Assembly (NCBI GenBank): GCA_044507625.1
Contig: JBIQJE010000004.1
Location: 1 to 64,000 of the forward strand
Direction of reading: 5' to 3'
From: Hyphomicrobium_A sp044507625
GTDB taxonomy: Bacteria; Pseudomonadota; Alphaproteobacteria; Rhizobiales; Hyphomicrobiaceae
Length of the DNA: 64,000 bases
The first letter of the stretch is position 1. The number at the start of each line of letters is the position of its first letter. Below, in pieces: positions 35,561 through 44,350 of the stretch. The translations under genes and the position numbers were made by a program. A model generated the notes under the pieces. That model did not search any database and was not told the origin of the DNA. It was given only the letters and a program-made list of their open reading frames with translations.

Positions 35561-36471
35561 ACTTTCTCGACGTCCGGACGGCCGAGCAGCCCGGACGGCA
35601 TGAAAATGAGCGTGACGGCGAGAATGGAGAAGGCGGCGACGTCTTTATAGTCGATGGAGAAGTAGGCGGACCACAGCGTCTCGATGAGGCCTATCAGCAA
35701 CCCGCCGATGACGGCGCCGGGCAGCGAGCCGATGCCACCGAGCACCGCGGCGGTGAACGCTTTAACGCCCGGTGTGAAGCCGTCGCTGAAATTGACGACG
35801 CCGTAGTAGATCATGAACATCAGCCCGGCGACCGCCGCCAGCCCTCCGCCGATGACGAAGGTGAGGGATACGGTGCGGTTGACGTCGACGCCCAGGAGTG
35901 CCGCCATGCGCCGGTCCTGCTCGCAGGCGCGCTGCGCACGTCCGAGGCGCGTCTTCTGCACCAGCGCCCAGAATGCGATCAGAAGCACCGACGTGACGGC
36001 GAAGATGAGCGCCTGCTTCTCCGAGATCGTCACGGTGCCGTCCCCGATCGGGATGGAGATGACGTTATTCAGCAGCTGCGGCGCCGACTTGTTGCGCGGC
36101 CCCTGCGTCACCTGCACGAAGTTCGACAGGAAGATCGACATGCCGATGGCGGAAATGAGCGGCGCTAAGCGGAATGAGCCTGCAAGCGGACGGTAGGCGA
36201 TGCGCTCGATCACCCAGCTCCATAACGCGGTGAGCAGCATGCCGAGCACCAGCACGATCAGCAGCGCGAGGGCGATGGCAGTGACGCCGAGGAATTGCGT
36301 GAGCAGGATGAGGAGTATGAGCGCAATGAACGCGGAGACCATGAAAACGTCGCCGTGGGCGAAGTTCACCATGCCGATGATGCCGAACACCATCGTGTAG
36401 CCGATGGCGATCAGCCCGTAGATCGACCCCAGCGTGAGGCCGTTGATTAGCTGCTGAACGAAATATTCCAT
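35557..36471 (-). CDS. livH: Branched-chain amino acid ABC transporter, permease LivH
   Basis: This 304-residue permease has about 8 helices. It starts QQLINGLTLGSIYGLIAIGYTMVFGIIGMVNFAHGD, a LivH hallmark, and has the EAA-like loop GRAQRACEQDRRMAALLGVD. It heads the livH-M-G-F-x-J order and lies 30 bp after the dual CDGSH gene, which may be co-transcribed. Confidence 0.95.
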   Translation of the reverse strand: MEYFVQQLINGLTLGSIYGLIAIGYTMVFGIIGMVNFAHGDVFMVSAFIALILLILLTQFLGVTAIALALLIVLVLGMLLTALWSWVIERIAYRPLAGSFRLAPLISAIGMSIFLSNFVQVTQGPRNKSAPQLLNNVISIPIGDGTVTISEKQALIFAVTSVLLIAFWALVQKTRLGRAQRACEQDRRMAALLGVDVNRTVSLTFVIGGGLAAVAGLMFMIYYGVVNFSDGFTPGVKAFTAAVLGGIGSLPGAVIGGLLIGLIETLWSAYFSIDYKDVAAFSILAVTLIFMPSGLLGRPDVEKV

Positions 36472-36501
36472 GCTCTCCCCGCTGGCCGGATATTCCGCAC
36501 C

Positions 36502-36744
36502 CTAGAGCAAAAGATGCGATCCGTCGCAGAAAGGCTCGTCATCGGTCTGCTTGCAGCCGCAGATATTAAAGGTGCCGGTGTGGTCGACCACGAAGCGCAG
36601 CGGCTCGATGCCGGTGCCCGAGTGGGAGCCATCGCAGAAGGGCTGCTTCTGAGAGCGCCCGCAGCGGCAGTAGAAATAGGCCTTCCCTTCGGTCAACTCG
36701 ACCTGATACGGCCCCGCCTGCGCGACGACTGCCTCCTCGGCCAT
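36502..36744 (-). CDS. Dual CDGSH-type iron-sulfur protein
   Basis: This 80-residue protein has two CDGSH cluster motifs. The ligands are Cys26, Cys28, Cys37, His41 and Cys62, Cys64, Cys73, His77 (each FCDGSH), so it could carry two [2Fe-2S] clusters, like mitoNEET-family double-CDGSH proteins. Its function in bacteria is unclear (redox or cluster storage). GAAGGAGGG lies 5 nt before the ATG at 36744; a longer frame to 36789 is less likely. It sits just upstream of livH. Confidence 0.9.
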   Translation of the reverse strand: MAEEAVVAQAGPYQVELTEGKAYFYCRCGRSQKQPFCDGSHSGTGIEPLRFVVDHTGTFNICGCKQTDDEPFCDGSHLLL

Positions 36745-37079
36745 GGCACCCTCCTTCGCTCGCGGCGCTCCCCCGGCGCCGATCTTCAACTCGTCCGTAG
36801 ATGGCTAACGGCTTCGCCGCGGGTCGACAAGTCCGCGACGGCAACGACATCGGCTTTGAAGCGCCCGAATCGGCGCATCGACGTGCTCTCACGGTCACAC
36901 CGCCGGCCTATGGCGGTCATTCTGTGTGCGGATTGCGCGCTTCTTCTGTGGGCGTGCGCGATCTGGAACGCACGGCCATAGTGATCCTGCTGTCGCGAAT
37001 CGCGGCCATTCTATCCGCGGTGGGCGCGTGTCGGCACCGTTGGTCAGCGATCCTGCTGCCTCTCACTGGAGTGGGCCGG
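36745..37079. other. Divergent intergenic region CDGSH / porin
   Basis: These 335 bp lie between divergent starts. Although an open frame continues upstream of the porin to 36801, its translation is not signal-peptide-like. The region probably carries promoters in both directions; no operator could be recognised. Confidence 0.45.
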
Positions 37080-38537
37080 GTGAAGTCGTGGTCGGAGATC
37101 GGGCAGCGCCGGGCCTGGCGCGGCAACGGGAGGCGCAACTGCGTGGCGCCGGAAGGCCGCGGCGCGGGCGCGCGCCTGCGAGCCGGCGCGTGCGCGGCGC
37201 TATCGTTGCTTTCCTATGCGCCGGGCGCGGCGATGGCCGAGGAGCCGTACGACCGCCTTCCGGGGCTATCTGGCCCTTCGATCGCCGCCAATTTTCCCGG
37301 CACGTTCGGCGATCCAGACGGCATGCGGTCGGCGCTCGCCGGCCGGGGCGTCACCTACAAGGTGCGGTACATCGGCGAGGCGTCGGGCAATCCGGTGGGC
37401 GGCTTCGCGCAGGGCGCGACGTATCTCGGCCTTCTCGACCTCGAGGTCGAGGCCGACCTCGAGAAGGCGCTCGGCTGGAAAGGGCTGAAGCTCTTTGCGA
37501 ACGGCTACCAGATCCACGGGGATAGCATCTCCGCGCGCGACCTCGGCGTGCTCATGCCGGTGAGCCACATCGAAGCATTGCCGTCGACGCGCCTGTTCGA
37601 GCTCTATCTGGAGCAGAGCCTTTTCGACGGTGGTCTTTCGCTGCGCGTCGGGCAACTGGCGGCGGATTCGGAGTTCGCCGTCAGCGAGAGCGGGGCCGCA
37701 TTTCTCAACGGCTCCTTCGGCTGGCCATCGATCCTCGGTGTCAACCTGCCCGACGGCGGGCCGGCCTATCCGCTGGCGACGCCGGCGGCGCGGCTCGCGT
37801 TCAAGCCCAACGATGCCATGACCTACCTTCTCGGCATCTTCAACGCCGAACCGGCCGGGGATTGCCCCGATGGAGAGCTTCCGGAGAAATGCAATCCACA
37901 CGGTCTGCTGTTTCCCATAAGATCGCCGCTGCTGCTCGCCGAGACGGTCTATCGCTACAATCAGGGCGAGGGCGCGCTCGCAGGGACGCTGAAGCTCGGC
38001 GCGTGGCGCAACTTCAGCACGTTCGTGCCGGAGAACGTCGGCTCCGGCGGTTTGCCGATAGGGCTCACCCGCATTCCGGGACTTGCCGCCGACAACAACT
38101 ACGGCTTCTACGCCATCCTCGACCAGATGATCTATCGCGTGCCGGGAGCGGGAGACCCGCGCGGGGTCACGCTCTTCGGCACCTATATGACGGCGCCGCC
38201 CGAAGGAAATCTCATCCAGCACTACTTCGAAGCCGGGATCACGCTGCAGGGCCTTTCGAGCACGCGGCCGAAGGACCTTTTGGGTATCGGCTTCATCTAT
38301 ACGGGCGTCTCCTCGCAGACCATCGACTTCTACAGGGAGAGCGGCTACCCGGTGATCCCGAATTTCGAGGGCGTGCTGGAGGTGAGCTACACCGCGCCGA
38401 TCATGCAGGGCCTCTCGGTGCAGCCCGACTTCCAGTATTTCTGGAATCCCGGAGGACACACCGGCAGGCCCGACGACCCGTCGGTGCCCATTCCCAACGC
38501 AGCCGTCTTCAGCCTGCGAACGACGATCGACTATTAG
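37080..38537 (+). CDS. OprB-type carbohydrate-selective porin
   Basis: This protein has about 485 residues with a signal peptide (GARLRAGACAALSLLSYAPGAAMA) and the OprB fold: FANGYQIHGDSISARDLG, ELYLEQSLFDGGLSLRVGQL, SGAAFLNGSFGWPSI and a C-terminal strand AVFSLRTTIDY ending in aromatic Tyr as outer-membrane barrels do. OprB porins pass sugars; this branch in alphaproteobacteria has unproven specificity. The start is uncertain; GTG at 37080 with GGAG upstream is preferred because it gives a reasonable export signal. Confidence 0.8.
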   Translation: MKSWSEIGQRRAWRGNGRRNCVAPEGRGAGARLRAGACAALSLLSYAPGAAMAEEPYDRLPGLSGPSIAANFPGTFGDPDGMRSALAGRGVTYKVRYIGEASGNPVGGFAQGATYLGLLDLEVEADLEKALGWKGLKLFANGYQIHGDSISARDLGVLMPVSHIEALPSTRLFELYLEQSLFDGGLSLRVGQLAADSEFAVSESGAAFLNGSFGWPSILGVNLPDGGPAYPLATPAARLAFKPNDAMTYLLGIFNAEPAGDCPDGELPEKCNPHGLLFPIRSPLLLAETVYRYNQGEGALAGTLKLGAWRNFSTFVPENVGSGGLPIGLTRIPGLAADNNYGFYAILDQMIYRVPGAGDPRGVTLFGTYMTAPPEGNLIQHYFEAGITLQGLSSTRPKDLLGIGFIYTGVSSQTIDFYRESGYPVIPNFEGVLEVSYTAPIMQGLSVQPDFQYFWNPGGHTGRPDDPSVPIPNAAVFSLRTTIDY

Positions 38538-38577
38538 CGGCGCGCGCAGAGCTGATAGCGTTTGGGCTGCGTGGAGC

Positions 38578-40128
38578 TCAGGTATCTATGCGCTTGAGAT
38601 TGACAATGGGCACCCGCGGCAGAACCTCTGCCGTGAAGGGGAGCCCTGCGTGCGCGAACGCGCTCTGCATCCTCTGGAGATAGTCGCGGTCGATCACGAC
38701 CGAGTTGGTGAGCACGCCCTGCTGGAAGCGCTCGTTTGCTTCCGGGCTGCCGATGTAGCACCACACCGTGCCTTCGATGTCGACGCCCGAGATGTGCTTG
38801 GTGACGTCGGTGCGCCAGTAGTTCAATTCGCGCTGGTCGAAGACCTGGAGGATCCGCTCGTCGGCTTCGAAGAGAATGCCGGCGACCTTCGCTTCGGGGC
38901 TGGACTGCGCCTCGATATTGGCAAAGGCGACGTAGACATTCGGCCGCCGTCCGGTTTGGGGGTCGACGTAATATTTATAGTTCGGAAGCGTCGCGGCGTT
39001 GTTCATGGCGACGTTCCAGGTGCGCCTGAAGCCGGCAAGCTCGCAGTATCCGTACGTGCCGAGGGCGAGGCCGTGGGCGGCGAGGTATTGCGCAAGATGC
39101 TCGGCATCGACGAGCGAGCCATAGCCGAAGATCCATTGTCTTCCTGGCCGCGTTGTAACGGGACGCACGTTCTCAAACTCCTTCCAGCCCGTCCAGGCGT
39201 GGGGATCGCCGCCGGCGCGTTTTGGCAGTGAGCCGGGAACGACATAGACGTCATGAAAGTTGCCGAACTCGTAACCGGGTGCGGTGGCGCTCTTGCCCGC
39301 GAGCGTGAACCAGTGCGTTTCGACGAGGTCGGTTGCAAGGCTCGGGATGTGGCCGCGGAGGATGATCGCGAGGAAGCTGTTGCCGTGATAGCCGTCGATG
39401 CCGGAAGGGGTAACGGTACAGCCCTGGATCGATCGCAGCACCGGACGCCCGCGGTCGTAGCACACGTCGCCATCGTGCAGCGGGATGGGCAGGCTGTAGG
39501 GGATGTATGGAATGGAGATCGGCCAATCCTTCTTCGCGGCATCCAGCGTGAGCTTGGAATTTTTCACGAAGGGCGCCAGGGCCTCCACCAGCTTGGTGGT
39601 GCGCGAGATGTCGACGCGGCGCACGTCTTTCATCACGGGCGTGCGCAGGAAGGCGCCGAACTCGAGATCGATCACCTCGAGGCGCGTCGAATTATAGAGC
39701 CGGATGATCGCCTGCCATGCGCCGTTCTCGTCTTTGCAGATGAGCAGCCGCGGGCGGAACGTATAAAGCTCCTGCGGCACGAGGAGCTTGAAAACGATCG
39801 TACCCAGGAAGAGACCCTGGAGCAGGATGCGCAGGAACCCGGCGAGGACGACCGATATCGGTGTCTCGACGGGGAGCAGCGGCGGGGGCAAAAGCGTTTC
39901 GGCGCCGAGCAGGTAGGCGACAAGATAGACGGTGCTCGCCGGGATCTGATCGGGGTGGCTCAGCCGGTCGAACACCGCGAGCATCGCGGCCAGGACGACG
40001 ACCATGACCATGAAGAGCCCGAGCAGGAACGGCCAGCCGCGCCGGGCGATGAACGAGATGACGCGGTTCTTCGTATAAGGGTGCGTACGGGCCAGTGGCC
40101 AGTGCTGCCGGAGCCAGCGTAAAGCCAT
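38578..40128 (-). CDS. Two-helix channel-like domain fused to gamma-glutamylcyclotransferase-like domain
   Basis: This 516-residue protein has two parts. The N-terminal half has two predicted helices (about 33-56 and 92-117). A soluble beta-rich segment follows (IIRLYNSTRLEVIDLEFGAFLR) that resembles the cytosolic domain of inward-rectifier (Kir/KirBac) channels. The loop between helices lacks the K+ filter motif (TVGYG), so ion conduction is doubtful. The C-terminal part (about 331-445) is a GGCT-like fold: WIFGYGSLVDAEHL, and the acidic catalytic-type residue in FDQRELNYW. GGCT-fold enzymes release 5-oxoproline. The ATG at 40128 is preferred over a TTG at 40140. I know of no such standard fusion. 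Confidence 0.68.
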   Translation of the reverse strand: MALRWLRQHWPLARTHPYTKNRVISFIARRGWPFLLGLFMVMVVVLAAMLAVFDRLSHPDQIPASTVYLVAYLLGAETLLPPPLLPVETPISVVLAGFLRILLQGLFLGTIVFKLLVPQELYTFRPRLLICKDENGAWQAIIRLYNSTRLEVIDLEFGAFLRTPVMKDVRRVDISRTTKLVEALAPFVKNSKLTLDAAKKDWPISIPYIPYSLPIPLHDGDVCYDRGRPVLRSIQGCTVTPSGIDGYHGNSFLAIILRGHIPSLATDLVETHWFTLAGKSATAPGYEFGNFHDVYVVPGSLPKRAGGDPHAWTGWKEFENVRPVTTRPGRQWIFGYGSLVDAEHLAQYLAAHGLALGTYGYCELAGFRRTWNVAMNNAATLPNYKYYVDPQTGRRPNVYVAFANIEAQSSPEAKVAGILFEADERILQVFDQRELNYWRTDVTKHISGVDIEGTVWCYIGSPEANERFQQGVLTNSVVIDRDYLQRMQSAFAHAGLPFTAEVLPRVPIVNLKRIDT

Positions 40129-40154
40129 ACGTTCTTTCAAAAATCGACCGACGG

Positions 40155-41087
40155 GTGAAAAAATTGCAGCGTGTGGTGCTTATCGCAGGGCCAACTGCCA
40201 GCGGCAAGTCAGGCTTGGCGCTGCGTCTAGCCGAGGAACTCGGCGGTATAGTGATCAACGCCGATTCCATGCAGGTCTACCGCGAGCTGCGCGTGCTGAC
40301 GGCGCGGCCGAGCATTGCGGATGAGACCCGTGTGCCGCATGCGCTCTACGGCTCGGTGGCCGGGAGCGACGCCTATTCCGCCGGGCGCTATGTGGCCGAC
40401 GTCAAGCGCGTCCTCGCCGAGGCGGAGAAAAGCGGACGTCTTCCCATTTTTGTCGGAGGCACGGGGCTCTATTTCAAAGCGCTCACCGAAGGCCTTTCCC
40501 CCATTCCTCCGGTGGCCGACGATGTGCGCGGCTACTGGCGCGGGGAGGCGGAGAAGGGAGCCGCGCACGTCTATGCGCAGCTTACCGCGCGCGACCGTGC
40601 GATGGCGGAGCGTCTGGCGCCCGGGGATACGCAGCGCATCGTGCGCGCCTTGGAAGTGATCGACAGCACGGGACAGTCGCTCACCGAATGGCAGCGCCTG
40701 CCGCGGGAGCCGGTGTTCGATCTTGCCGAGACGTTGCCGCTTCTCGTCATGCCGGAGCGCGCCGAGCTCGTCGCGCGGATCGATCGCCGCTTCGATGAGA
40801 TGATCGGAATAGGCGCACTCGATGAGGTTGTGCAACTCGAGGGTCTGGGCCTCGATCCGAAACTGCCGATCATGGGAGCACTAGGGGTGGGGCCGCTACG
40901 CCGGCACCTTGCCGGCACACTGAGCCTCGCTCAGGCCGTCGAGGCCGGAAAAGCGGAGACGCGCCAGTACGCCAAAAGACAGGCGACCTGGGCGCGCGGC
41001 AATATGATTTCGTGGAGAGCTGTCAGTACGCAAGAAACGGAAACAGAACTCGATAAAATCGCACGTTTCATGAAGGCCGGTCATTGA
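40155..41087 (+). CDS. miaA: tRNA dimethylallyltransferase
   Basis: MiaA adds a dimethylallyl group to A37 of tRNAs reading U-starting codons. This 310-residue protein has the P-loop GPTASGKS, then NADSMQVYRELRVLTARPS, FVGGTGLYFKAL, GDTQRIVRALEV and the C-terminal YAKRQATWARGN. GTG at 40155 is the best start by alignment to the family N-terminus (VVLIAGPTASGKSG follows), although no strong ribosome-binding site is visible. It is divergent from the channel/GGCT fusion gene. Confidence 0.95.
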   Translation: MKKLQRVVLIAGPTASGKSGLALRLAEELGGIVINADSMQVYRELRVLTARPSIADETRVPHALYGSVAGSDAYSAGRYVADVKRVLAEAEKSGRLPIFVGGTGLYFKALTEGLSPIPPVADDVRGYWRGEAEKGAAHVYAQLTARDRAMAERLAPGDTQRIVRALEVIDSTGQSLTEWQRLPREPVFDLAETLPLLVMPERAELVARIDRRFDEMIGIGALDEVVQLEGLGLDPKLPIMGALGVGPLRRHLAGTLSLAQAVEAGKAETRQYAKRQATWARGNMISWRAVSTQETETELDKIARFMKAGH

Positions 41088-41190
41088 CGCGGGCGCATTG
41101 GCCCCCTAGTTTCCGCGCCATACCTGGCCGCAGGAGCCCCTGCATCGCAAACGTGTGGGCATTGCTGCGGAACCCCGTGGGGAGCACTTA

Positions 41191-42957
41191 ATGGCACGTA
41201 CGATGACGGGCGCCGAAATGGTGCTGGCAGCGCTGGCTGACCATGGCGTCGAACACATTTTCGGGTATCCGGGCGGCGCGGTGCTGCCCATCTACGACGA
41301 GCTCTTCCAGCAGGATAAGATCCAGCACGTCCTCGTGCGCCAGGAAGGCGGCGCGCTGCACGCTGCGGAAGGCTATGCGCGCTCGACGGGGAAGGTCGGC
41401 GTGGCGCTCGTCACGTCGGGTCCGGGTGCAACGAACGCGGTGACGGGGCTCACCGACGCGCTGATGGATTCCATTCCGCTCGTCTGCATCACCGGCCAGG
41501 TGCCGACGCATCTCATCGGCAACGATGCGTTCCAGGAATGCGATACGGTCGGCATCACGCGCCCGTGCACCAAGCACAATTGGCTGGTGAAGAACGTCAA
41601 CGACCTTGCGCGCATCCTCCACGAGGCGTTTTACATCGCCAAGGCGGGACGTCCGGGGCCGGTCGTCATCGATATCCCGAAGGACGTCCAGTTCGCGACC
41701 GGCAACTACGTCGGTCCGTCGAACATCGCCCACAAGACCTACAAGCCGCGCGTGAAGCCGGATCAGGCCGCCGTGCGCGAAGCGGTCGAGCTGATGGCGA
41801 CGGCGAAGCGTCCCGTCTTCTATACCGGCGGCGGCGTCATCAATTCAGGCCCCAAGGCGAGCCAGTTGCTGCGTGAGCTGGTGCGGCTCACCGGGTTCCC
41901 CATCACCTCGACGCTGATGGGTCTCGGGGCCTATCCCGCCTCCGACAAACAGTGGCTCGGCATGCTGGGCATGCACGGCACGTACGAGGCGAACCTCGCC
42001 ATGCACGATTGCGACGTCATGATCGCGGTCGGCGCGCGCTTCGACGATCGCATCACCGGGCGGCTGGACGCCTTCTCGCCCGGCTCGCGCAAGATCCAGA
42101 TCGACATCGATCCGTCGTCGATCAACAAGAACGTCAAGGTCGACATTCCGATCGTCGGGGATGTCGCCTATACGCTCGAAGATATGCTGCGGATCTGGAA
42201 GTCGAAGGCGCCTCAGCTCGACAAGGCCGCACACAAGGGCTGGTGGAAGCAGATCGACGGCTGGCGGGCCCGGAAATCGCTCAGCTACAAGAACTCCAAA
42301 GACGTGATCATGCCGCAGTATGCGGTGGAGCGTCTCTACGAGCTGACGAAGGACCGCGACGCCTACATCACCACCGAGGTCGGCCAGCATCAGATGTGGG
42401 CGGCCCAGTTCTATCATTTCGATGAGCCGAATCGCTGGATGACGTCGGGCGGGCTCGGCACCATGGGTTATGGGCTTCCTGCTGCCATCGGTGCGCAGCT
42501 TGCGCATCCCAAGTCGCTCGTCATCGACATCGCGGGCGATGCCTCGATCCTGATGAACATCCAGGAGGCTTCGACCGCCGTGCAGTACGATCTGCCGGTG
42601 AAGGTCTTCATCCTGAACAACCAGTACATGGGCATGGTGCGCCAGTGGCAGCAGCTGCTGCACGGCAACCGCCTGTCGCACAGCTACACGGAAAGCCTGC
42701 CGGACTTCGTGAAGCTGGCCGAAGCCTATGGCTGGACAGGCATGCGCTGCGAAGATCCCGCGGAGCTCGACGACGCGATCCGCGCCATGATCGACACGAA
42801 AGGGCCGGTGATCTTCGATTGCTGCGTTGCGACGCTCGCCAACTGCTTCCCGATGATACCGTCGGGCAAGGCGCACAACGAGATGCTGCTGGGCGAAGAC
42901 GTTTCCGAAGAGGAAGTCGGCGCTGCCATCGGCGAAGAAGGCAAGGTGCTCGTCTGA
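41191..42957 (+). CDS. ilvB: Acetolactate synthase large subunit
   Basis: IlvB is the ThDP-dependent catalytic subunit of acetohydroxyacid synthase, first step of Ile/Val/Leu synthesis. The 588-residue protein has VRQEGGALHAAEGYAR (ThDP-activating Glu), SGPGATNAVTGL, and GDASILMNIQEAS with LNNQYMGMVRQWQ (ThDP/Mg motif). GGGGAG lies upstream of the ATG at 41191. It is followed with 1-bp overlap by an exported protein gene, then ilvN. Confidence 0.97.
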   Translation: MARTMTGAEMVLAALADHGVEHIFGYPGGAVLPIYDELFQQDKIQHVLVRQEGGALHAAEGYARSTGKVGVALVTSGPGATNAVTGLTDALMDSIPLVCITGQVPTHLIGNDAFQECDTVGITRPCTKHNWLVKNVNDLARILHEAFYIAKAGRPGPVVIDIPKDVQFATGNYVGPSNIAHKTYKPRVKPDQAAVREAVELMATAKRPVFYTGGGVINSGPKASQLLRELVRLTGFPITSTLMGLGAYPASDKQWLGMLGMHGTYEANLAMHDCDVMIAVGARFDDRITGRLDAFSPGSRKIQIDIDPSSINKNVKVDIPIVGDVAYTLEDMLRIWKSKAPQLDKAAHKGWWKQIDGWRARKSLSYKNSKDVIMPQYAVERLYELTKDRDAYITTEVGQHQMWAAQFYHFDEPNRWMTSGGLGTMGYGLPAAIGAQLAHPKSLVIDIAGDASILMNIQEASTAVQYDLPVKVFILNNQYMGMVRQWQQLLHGNRLSHSYTESLPDFVKLAEAYGWTGMRCEDPAELDDAIRAMIDTKGPVIFDCCVATLANCFPMIPSGKAHNEMLLGEDVSEEEVGAAIGEEGKVLV

Positions 42958-43676
42958 TGGCGGAAGCGAGCCGCAGCGTCATTGTTGGAGCGGCCCGCAT
43001 GCGTAGCGGGGCGGCCCGGCGTAAGCGTGCGCGGCTCGCCATGCTCGCCGCGGTGCTGGCGGGGTTCAGCGCCCCGGCTCTCGCCGCCACCGGGGAGCCC
43101 GCGTGGGACCAGGTGGAGAACATCAAGGAAGCGGCGACCCATCTTGCGCGCATTCAGCAGGCGCAGGGCGCGACGGCGGCGTTCAACTTCATCGATGCGT
43201 GCTATCGCACCCACCGGCTGTCGTCGGCTTATACGCGCGCGTTCGAGGCCTGCATCGCGCAGGATTACCTCGAAACCCAGGTGCTGACGCTGATCTACTC
43301 GCGCATGCCGCCGGAGGCGCTGCAGCGCATGGGGGCGCCTTCGCCCGAGCGGCTGGTGACGACCATGACGCACCGGGTCGGGGCGGCGTTCGCGCAATAC
43401 AACGTCTCGAAGGAGCGCATCGCGGAGTTCAAGCGCAACATCGACGAGCACGGGTTCCCGCTGCTCATGCGCACCCTGTTTCCGGAGATGAAGCAGCCGC
43501 CCGGGGCGTCGCAGAAGCCCGATGGGGAGAAGGGCGCGGCGCCTTCTCCGACGAAGCCGGGCGATGCCAGCACCGACAAGCCTGCCGCGGACATTCCTGT
43601 CCCCGACACTCCTCCACCCGAAAAGTCGAGCCCAGATCAGCCGAGCCCTGACAAACCGAGCCCTGACAAACAATGA
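42957..43676 (+). CDS. Exported protein of unknown function inside the ilv operon
   Basis: This 239-residue protein has a twin-Arg/Lys-rich N-terminus and a hydrophobic signal segment (RARLAMLAAVLAGFSAPALA). The helical mature region (about 45-165) contains two Cys (DACYRTHRL and EACIAQDYL). The C-terminal low-complexity tail is rich in Pro, Asp, Ser and Lys and repeats SPDK-like units. Its ATG overlaps the ilvB stop by 1 bp and its stop overlaps the ilvN start by 4 bp, so it is translated from the same mRNA. No connection to acetolactate synthase is known. Confidence 0.72.
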   Translation: MAEASRSVIVGAARMRSGAARRKRARLAMLAAVLAGFSAPALAATGEPAWDQVENIKEAATHLARIQQAQGATAAFNFIDACYRTHRLSSAYTRAFEACIAQDYLETQVLTLIYSRMPPEALQRMGAPSPERLVTTMTHRVGAAFAQYNVSKERIAEFKRNIDEHGFPLLMRTLFPEMKQPPGASQKPDGEKGAAPSPTKPGDASTDKPAADIPVPDTPPPEKSSPDQPSPDKPSPDKQ

Positions 43677-44230
43677 CGAACATGCCCAAGCTCCCTTCCC
43701 AGAGCCATTATGTCGGTCCCGGTGCCGCCCAGGCGGTGGTCTCGCGCACGCTGTCGATCATCGTCGACAACGAACCGGGCGTGCTGGCGCGCGTCATCGG
43801 GCTTTTCTCGGGCCGCGGCTACAACATCGACAGCCTGACAGTGACGGAGACCGAGCACGAAAAGCACATCTCCCGCATCACCATCGTCACCCGCGGAACG
43901 CCCGACGTAATCGTGCAGATCAAGCATCAGCTCGAGCGTCTGGTGCCGGTGCACCGGGTGCGCGACCTCACCCGCGAGGGCGTGGCGCTGGAGCGCGAGC
44001 TGGCGCTGGTCAAGGTGACGGGGAAGGGCGAAAAGCGCATCGAAGCGCTGCGCATCGCGGAAATTTTCCGCGCCAAGGTCGTCGACACCTCCACCGAGCA
44101 CTTCGTCTTCGAGGTGACGGGAAAGCCCTCGAAGCTCGAGGAATTCATCGGCATCATGACCGAACTGGGGCTGGTCGAAGTGTCGCGCACGGGCATCGCC
44201 GCCATTGGCCGCGGCCCGGGGAGCAGCTAA
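43673..44230 (+). CDS. ilvN: Acetolactate synthase small (regulatory) subunit
   Basis: This 185-residue regulatory subunit has an N-terminal ACT domain (TLSIIVDNEPGVLARVIGLFSGRGYNID-region) that binds valine, and the C-terminal ACT-like domain (EVTGKPSKLEEFIGIMTELG). It confers feedback inhibition on IlvB. It is translationally coupled to the preceding exported protein gene (4-bp overlap). Confidence 0.95.
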   Translation: MTNMPKLPSQSHYVGPGAAQAVVSRTLSIIVDNEPGVLARVIGLFSGRGYNIDSLTVTETEHEKHISRITIVTRGTPDVIVQIKHQLERLVPVHRVRDLTREGVALERELALVKVTGKGEKRIEALRIAEIFRAKVVDTSTEHFVFEVTGKPSKLEEFIGIMTELGLVEVSRTGIAAIGRGPGSS

Positions 44231-44249
44231 AGGAGCATCCGGAAATCCT

Positions 44250-44280
44250 GGCCGGTCACCGCTTTCGTGCGTGGCCGGCC
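44250..44280 (+). other. Hairpin between ilvN and ilvC
   Basis: A 10-bp stem with one G-T wobble (GGCCGGTCAC, loop, GTGGCCGGCC) lies 20 bp after the ilvN stop and 70 bp before ilvC. No T-run follows, so it may be a processing or stability element, not a terminator. Confidence 0.5.
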
Positions 44281-44350
44281 CCCGCCTAGCTCGCTGCATT
44301 CCGCAGCGTTGCAACTCTTATCGCACCGAGACAGAAGCACAGAGGAAGCC

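Noticed and set aside
34157..35650. 497-codon open frame opposite livM
   Set aside because: Highly biased Glu/Asp/Gly-rich translation antisense to a clear permease; treated as a shadow frame.
38578..40128. Functional potassium channel
   Set aside because: The loop between the two helices lacks a TVGYG-type selectivity filter, so only a channel-like fold is suggested.
44250..44280. Terminator separating ilvN from ilvC
   Set aside because: The stem is strong but is followed by CCCGCC rather than a T-run; co-transcription of ilvC with ilvBN remains possible.
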